Below are positions 58,801-64,000 of a DNA stretch of 64,000 nt, in pieces. Position 1 is the first letter of the stretch. The number at the start of each line of letters is the position of its first letter. The notes under the pieces are model-generated. The model did no database searches. It was given only the letters and a program-made list of their open reading frames with translations, and was not told the origin of the DNA. The position numbers and the translations under genes were made by a program. This DNA is from Mesaphorura yosii (taxonomy: Eukaryota; Arthropoda; Collembola; Poduromorpha; Tullbergiidae): NCBI GenBank assembly GCA_009869945.1, contig WIXG01000226.1, positions 1-64,000 on the forward strand, read 5' to 3'.

Positions 58801-61209
58801 CAGTTCCGCTGAGATTTTACGTTTTACCTGTGATATTTTACATGCCAAGCGTTTGTACAAAAGCGAGCCGAGCCGTAATACGAGTAAAACAATGTCACAG
58901 TGCCAATACGAGCGACAAAACAAAATAAGGTCACTGTGTTTCGATTCCACTTCTGATGCTTTTATTCATCCATCATTGTCAAAATCTCAGTTGGGAAGTC
59001 GACATGTGCGTCATGTTATTTTGCAATGCAAAACGTATTGTGTATATTTTTACAAATGAACTGGCTCTAGGTTCGGTTTCGCATTCACTTTGAGCGGAGA
59101 AAGCGCTCCTGTACCCGGAAAGGCGGCGGGGGACACAATTAACCTGGATACACAAAATTAGAACAATGAACAAAATATATTCCTGTTTTGCATTTGTATT
59201 GTGCAATGACATAATGTAACAGAAATCAAAGCTTGAATGCGCCTGAACATCCCGAGTTGCGTAATCTAATTGAAAAGTTATTGGTTATAAATCTCCGAGA
59301 AGGAAAATGAATTGTCATTGTTATTGTCTTGCATTTCAGGCTGATCAAGTAATGGAATATTGCGAATACGTGGGCTCTCGCTCCGGCTGTACGTAATTTG
59401 AAGCGTGCATGGCAAGAATTAAGTAATTCAGTGGCGCAATTTTGCGATTGACCTGTGGCGACTGTGATTCTTTTTAGTCACGAGAAAGAATCTACTAGCT
59501 ATACATATACATGACAAATCAAAGCTCATTATTGCAGTGCTCGTCATAAGCAACACGGTTCATTTAGCGTATGCCAAGGAATGCAAGCATGTACGGTGTC
59601 CCGTTCGTTCATGTCCACTGTTTTTACGTCACCACTTTGGTTTTATCTTACCTTGATCACAGTTTTCAAAATCAACGCAACGTAAGCTTGCTGTTCATTT
59701 CTCCTCCTGAGAGTTTCCACCTACAGCGTTATAAATACCAACAAATCGTTCTAATCCATTTTAAATGTGCCTACCAGATTATGACCCTCAAACACGAATG
59801 TTTTCTTTAAACACCCACTTGTATGCAGTGCCAGCAGCAGGCATCGTGGCAGTGCAGCGCCACCAGGTGAAAATTGCTTTCACCTGACTGCATTTTGCAT
59901 GAAAAGCATAGTACGACTTGTGCCTTCCTGTGCATGAGTCCTGGCATTTGACTTCCTTCATGAACAGAAACAGCGGCAGCTCTTTAACTTAACCTTGTCA
60001 GGAGTTGAGCTCTAACCTTACCTCAAGAAAATGTATCGTAAAATAATAAAAGCATGCTCTCTGATTATTTCCTTACCCCGTGAGACCATTCGGCCAGTGC
60101 CAGAGCTGAACTTTCACCTACTTTTCTTTTGCCATGCCGTGGCCGTCATGCTTTAACGCGTTCTTTGCATAACATAACCTCCTGATCTGATCAACAAAGA
60201 ACCAAACCGGAGATCCGTACACGTACGTACGGAGAAGTACAGGTGACCATGGCCGTACCCTACACTTTACTATTACATTACGTTGGTGATTCCTGCTATA
60301 CGAAATACGGAGAAATTGATCTATAGTTCTCATTACCCTGAAGTACGGCTTGTCTTGCTTACCTTGAGCATGTTAATGAAAGAAAGCGAGCCGACCGACC
60401 GACCGACATGACCATGTCATGCCAGTCATGCCGTCGCAGTGATTGTATTACTACTTCTTTCTCCCCGTTACAAATCGTTCTGTTATTTTTATTTTTATAA
60501 CCGTATTGGGAAATGCTCGCATGCAAGCCTGGCTGCCTGACTTGGTATGTGGCCCTTGTAACTTTCTCGCTCGGGGCATTGTCAATTTTCTTGTCGTTCG
60601 CCAAGCGTCGGCACCTTGTTTGTCCGCTCTCCCGCCTCTGCTGACCGTCGGCGTGTTGTCTAAAGTCAACAGTGTTGCTTTTCCCTCGACTACAGCTGTA
60701 AGCACTTGTGACATACGGAAAAGTAGCAGTGTTGTGTTAATTGAACAGCTTGTTTGTGACAAGTGAGGTAAACATTGCGACGTGACACGACAGTGGGTTA
60801 CAAAGTGATCAATGATACTGACAGCCTCAAGTGAAACGGTGAAAGGTGAATATAAGCACGTAGAGACTGTGCAACAAAGTTCTCCGTGACGCACCGTCGC
60901 CAAATGATTAGCATACATTTACATTGACCGTGACATGTGTTAATTAAAAAGCAACTTGTATGTGAAGTGGACAACACAAAGTGAAGGACAAAGCGAACAG
61001 TCTGCGGAAGGACAGCACGTGGCTCTCCGAAACCGATTTTGATGCAACAAAGCAAAAGGAAATTTGGCATTGTAAATCCATTCAGTAAATATTTGCTACT
61101 TTCGCTACTTTGGCACCTATGACAGATTAGCAAGCTGAAAGCCGGACAGCACTACACGTCAGACGTCACGCGAGACAATTAACCGTGGACCTACGAAACA
61201 TTGCCAAAA
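55890..61209. other. Region without a recognised gene
   Basis: Several plus frames (56047-56268, 56651-57067, 57202-57528) are open, but I cannot match them to a family or join them by splice signals. The 56651-57067 frame, with its LHLSSGYVLQACTTYSVQVE segment, looks the most protein-like. A degenerate 14-bp repeat lies at 58063-58130. The part just before 61,210 is probably the 5' UTR of the next gene. Confidence 0.4.
58063..58130. repeat. Degenerate tandem repeat related to the one near 36.5 kb
   Basis: Units such as AATTGTTTCAAGGTG, ACTTGTTTCCAGCA and AATCGTTCCAAG follow one another with the same 12-15-bp spacing and wording as the array upstream of SART1. Both loci have a CACTTCG word nearby. 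They may be pieces of one dispersed repeat family. Confidence 0.45.
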
Positions 61210-61339
61210 ATGGGATGCGAATTCAGCAGTTCGGCAGCAGCAAATCGGGCGTCACAAGTTTTGAACAGTGCGACTGTACAAAACGGGAGAGGTGCGCACG
61301 GACGACCGTCTGAAACGTTCTCGGAGTACCGGTCGAAAG
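61210..61339 (+). CDS. First coding exon of an N-myristoylated C1orf21-like protein
   Basis: A 43-codon frame begins MGCEFSSSAA in a good Kozak context (CCAAAAATGGG) and ends in phase 1 at an AAAG then GTTAGAG donor. Met-Gly-Cys with a Ser at position 6 is the classic pattern for N-myristoylation plus palmitoylation. Human C1orf21 also starts with Met-Gly-Cys, has ATVQN and then EYRIK. Here ATVQN and SETFSEYRSK occur in the same order. The role of C1orf21 is not well known. The next exon was not found in the window, so the gene is probably cut by its end. Homology is from memory over a short stretch and needs an alignment. Confidence 0.5.
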
Positions 61340-64000
61340 GTTAGAGAGATATTCTAAATTTGTGAAACCACAACGTACTATATCCGGCATCCGACCATTA
61401 GCAGCTAAGCCTCAACTTCCGAACCCAACGCCTGTCCGACTGGCACAAATGCTTGCCATTTTGAACCCAACCAGAACGAGGTCATAACCTTGTCGAGATT
61501 TCAGCAAAATCCTCATCTCCATCATCACGCGCGTAGTTTCTATTTATTTTAGGATGCAAACGAAAGCAATGATGCAATTCAACGTTTTCAGTGCTTATGA
61601 TTTAAGCTGTATGATGTTTGCGTCATTGTCTCCACGGTACAAAAATACACTGGTTTTCATTTTATTGAAGCATAACTGCGAAAGAAGACCCCGTAACATT
61701 TGTGTCACAAAGGCAGAGTTGAACGCTACTTCGTATTCGTCTTGGAGCTTTATTGTGTCTCATATGCTCTGGGCATTACCGAGAAATACTTTGGTAATTG
61801 TGACTTGGTCGCAGTTGGGCAAAAATAATAGGATTTCAGAAACTGGCATTAAAACTAAGTAGTAATTCACTCAAATTTTATTTTCTCAATTTCCTTTTCT
61901 AATTTAGCTTTCAGTGAGACAGTTGTTTTGGATCATCTTCGTAATCGGATGCAAAGGACGGACATGAGATGAAATAAAATGTACCAGCAAAGTGGTTATG
62001 GCATAAACTAAAGTATAAAAGAAGTAATTAAAAAAGTTTCGTTTCAACGCTTTGGCACAGTCTGTGAAACGAATTGAGATACGGGCTCTGGCTCACAGAA
62101 TTGTCCAAGAGTTCTTTTCCATTCTTCTCTGCTGCTTTTGAAAGAGCGTTTCGGCATAGTTTAATTTCGACCACAGTTTCTTGCGTGTTCATGCTCGCTG
62201 GCTGTGTTCTCAGAAATGTTTCTGCTCAGTCACATAAAAGAAACGTCAGTTGATAATTTCGCATGAATTTTAGACTTCCGCTCCTCTTATTGGTAAGGTA
62301 CTCGAAGGCATTGAGAGCTATTCAACTGCGTCAGAGCCCTTTGAATTCGTTTTCATAATTGGAATTGGCTCAATGATAATGAATTTGGTTTGCAATCCAG
62401 AAATTTGTTTGTTTCCCTCAGAGGTGTGAGACATTATTAAATTTTTATTATGCACCAGTCACTAGCCGCATTGGTACGGACTCCATTTTACAAGCAGTAT
62501 AAATTGAGAGCCAGCGACGGTGGCTGCATTCTATGATTGCTTGGGCCTACTTGTCCGTAATTGATAGGGAATTCACAGGAGCAGTACTCACGATTTCATT
62601 ATACAATATGGATATCATTGTTCAAGTTGGAGTTTCTCTCGGTGGCGAAAGGCAATAATCGTGGATGGAGTGGTTTGGCAGTCGCAGTAATTTATGGCTG
62701 CGGTCCCAGTGCATCAACCACGTGCGTTCTCGATCACTTGTTCCCGTACTTGTGGAAGTGTTTGGAAATCCAAACCGACTTCTTTTCACGAGATTTGAGA
62801 ATGGATTCTTAGGAATGCAGCTATCGTGATTTCACAATCGAATCCATACTCAACGCTTTTAAAACGCTCTATTTCGTCAACTAAAATAGGAAACGTCTCG
62901 GGAATTGATTGGAAGATTTCTGAAACAGATTACAAAATGGAACATTTTGATATCATGTAAAAGCACGATATTATATAAACCACATTGAACGTAGAAGAAT
63001 CAGTCCAAAATTCTGTCTGCATTTGGCTACTTTAGATTTCATGCACTGGCCGGTCAATATTGCTCGACCTGAAACTCAGTCATTACGCAATACTTTTCGA
63101 CATTTATTTGTACGCAATGTAACTTGGTTTATTGTGATTGATTGAAATCGAATTCCCATTTTCTACGGTTGTACGTTTGATCCCCATTTCACTTGTGTCT
63201 TTACATCATGTCTTCATGTTTAATTCATTGGTAGTGCGACTCTGCCTCGTCGTCCAACACAAGTGAGGGCAGAGGCCAGGCCAACGTGCTTAGTTCAAGA
63301 TTGACTGAAGCATCGTAACCTTGAGCTTACTTTTCCAATTTCGCAAACTTGGCCCCCTTCTCAATCAAATGCTTCACAGCTATTTCAACGCGCACAAATG
63401 TCTGCTGTTTGTAGAAACCCTAAAATTTCTGATACGCGAGGCACGTCAGGCTGTAATTTGTCCTCTCGAGTTGACATTGCCTCAGAATTGAATTATCAAC
63501 AAAATGGATTAAGAGCTAAGTTCGCTTGGAAGATGCGACGAAGAAATACATGATGCATGGCCACGCGCTGGCATTGCTGGAGCATTTTCACGGTTTCAGC
63601 GCGTGTCTAGTCTGCCTCATGTTCTATTTTTAGTAAACTAATATTGCGCTACTCAGGTTTTTGTGCGCGACCGAATAAACAACCGTTGATTAATCCACTA
63701 GCGGTAATAGCATAGTTTCATCCATAAGCTTTTTACCTTGTGCTAATTAATGCTATGATTTCGTAACTGGAGGCCTGAAAAGCAAACAGCAAACGATCCC
63801 CAGTGAGCCTTTGCTATTTCCTGACTTTCACCTCTGAGCCTCAAGTAATTAATCTAACCAAATTAGTCACAAGAATGAGAGTGCCAATCACTTGGCTCAA
63901 TTCTGGCGTAAGAAAACAAGCTAATCCATATTCGGTGGCAAAGCGTAGGATGGAAGCCGTCAATGTAGATTAGAAAAGTGCTCTGCTCGTTAATAAATTA
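61340..64000 (+). other. Probable intron of the Met-Gly-Cys gene, or intergenic DNA
   Basis: No second exon with matching phase and family content could be picked out. Plus frames at 61554-61862 and 62561-62812 are open but show no likeness to the expected continuation. No repeat or RNA gene is recognised. Confidence 0.4.

Noticed and set aside
60451-60918. 155-residue minus frame
   Set aside because: It lies opposite the probable 5' region of the Met-Gly-Cys gene, with ordinary composition and no domain.

Overview
This window looks like nuclear DNA from a small-genome arthropod. The genes are split by mostly short GT-AG introns (about 50-130 bp), the background is AT-rich, and the proteins resemble animal families (KIF26, ROPN1L, DPAGT1, SART1, EFHC1/2, ECHDC1, ZNF236, RNASEH2B). 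The transposase fragment near 5.7 kb is of a kind common in arthropods. Ropporin-like and EFHC proteins imply motile cilia or flagellated sperm. I cannot name the species. Exon models were built by hand from splice signals, reading phase and remembered family sequences; no alignment was run.

Layout. 1-2.4 kb: no gene seen. 2.5-3.2 kb (-): an intronless ropporin-1-like gene. 5.39-6.52 kb: a decayed Mutator-like (MULE) transposon with terminal inverted repeats, a perfect 9-bp target duplication, a frameshifted transposase and a tRNA-like patch. 8.1-30.0 kb (-): a large KIF26-type kinesin gene. Its motor and tail exons lie at 8.1-19.8 kb and its probable N-terminal exons at 29.3-30.0 kb, with a 9.5-kb intron between. 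30.0-33.7 kb: no gene seen. 33.68-34.13 kb: a 435-bp hAT-type MITE with an 8-bp target duplication, just past the stop codon of DPAGT1.

From 34.15 to 55.43 kb the window is gene-dense and strictly alternating in orientation: DPAGT1 (-), SART1 (+), EFHC (-), ECHDC1 (+), ZNF236 (-), RNASEH2B (+). Head-to-head pairs share upstream regions of 580-800 bp, and tail-to-tail pairs lie 0.17-1.5 kb apart. The gene functions are unrelated: N-glycan precursor synthesis, splicing, axoneme structure, acyl-CoA proofreading, zinc-finger regulation and ribonucleotide removal from DNA. The arrangement therefore looks like housekeeping compaction and not a pathway cluster.

55.4-61.2 kb holds only coding-like fragments that I could not identify. 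At 61.21 kb (+) a short exon beginning Met-Gly-Cys resembles the start of C1orf21-like proteins and is followed by a splice donor; the rest of that gene was not found. I found no prokaryotic features, CRISPR arrays or intact RNA genes. The most unusual items are the two transposons with clear target duplications, the degenerate KIF26 motor, a GC-AG intron in the EFHC gene and the Met-Gly-Cys exon.
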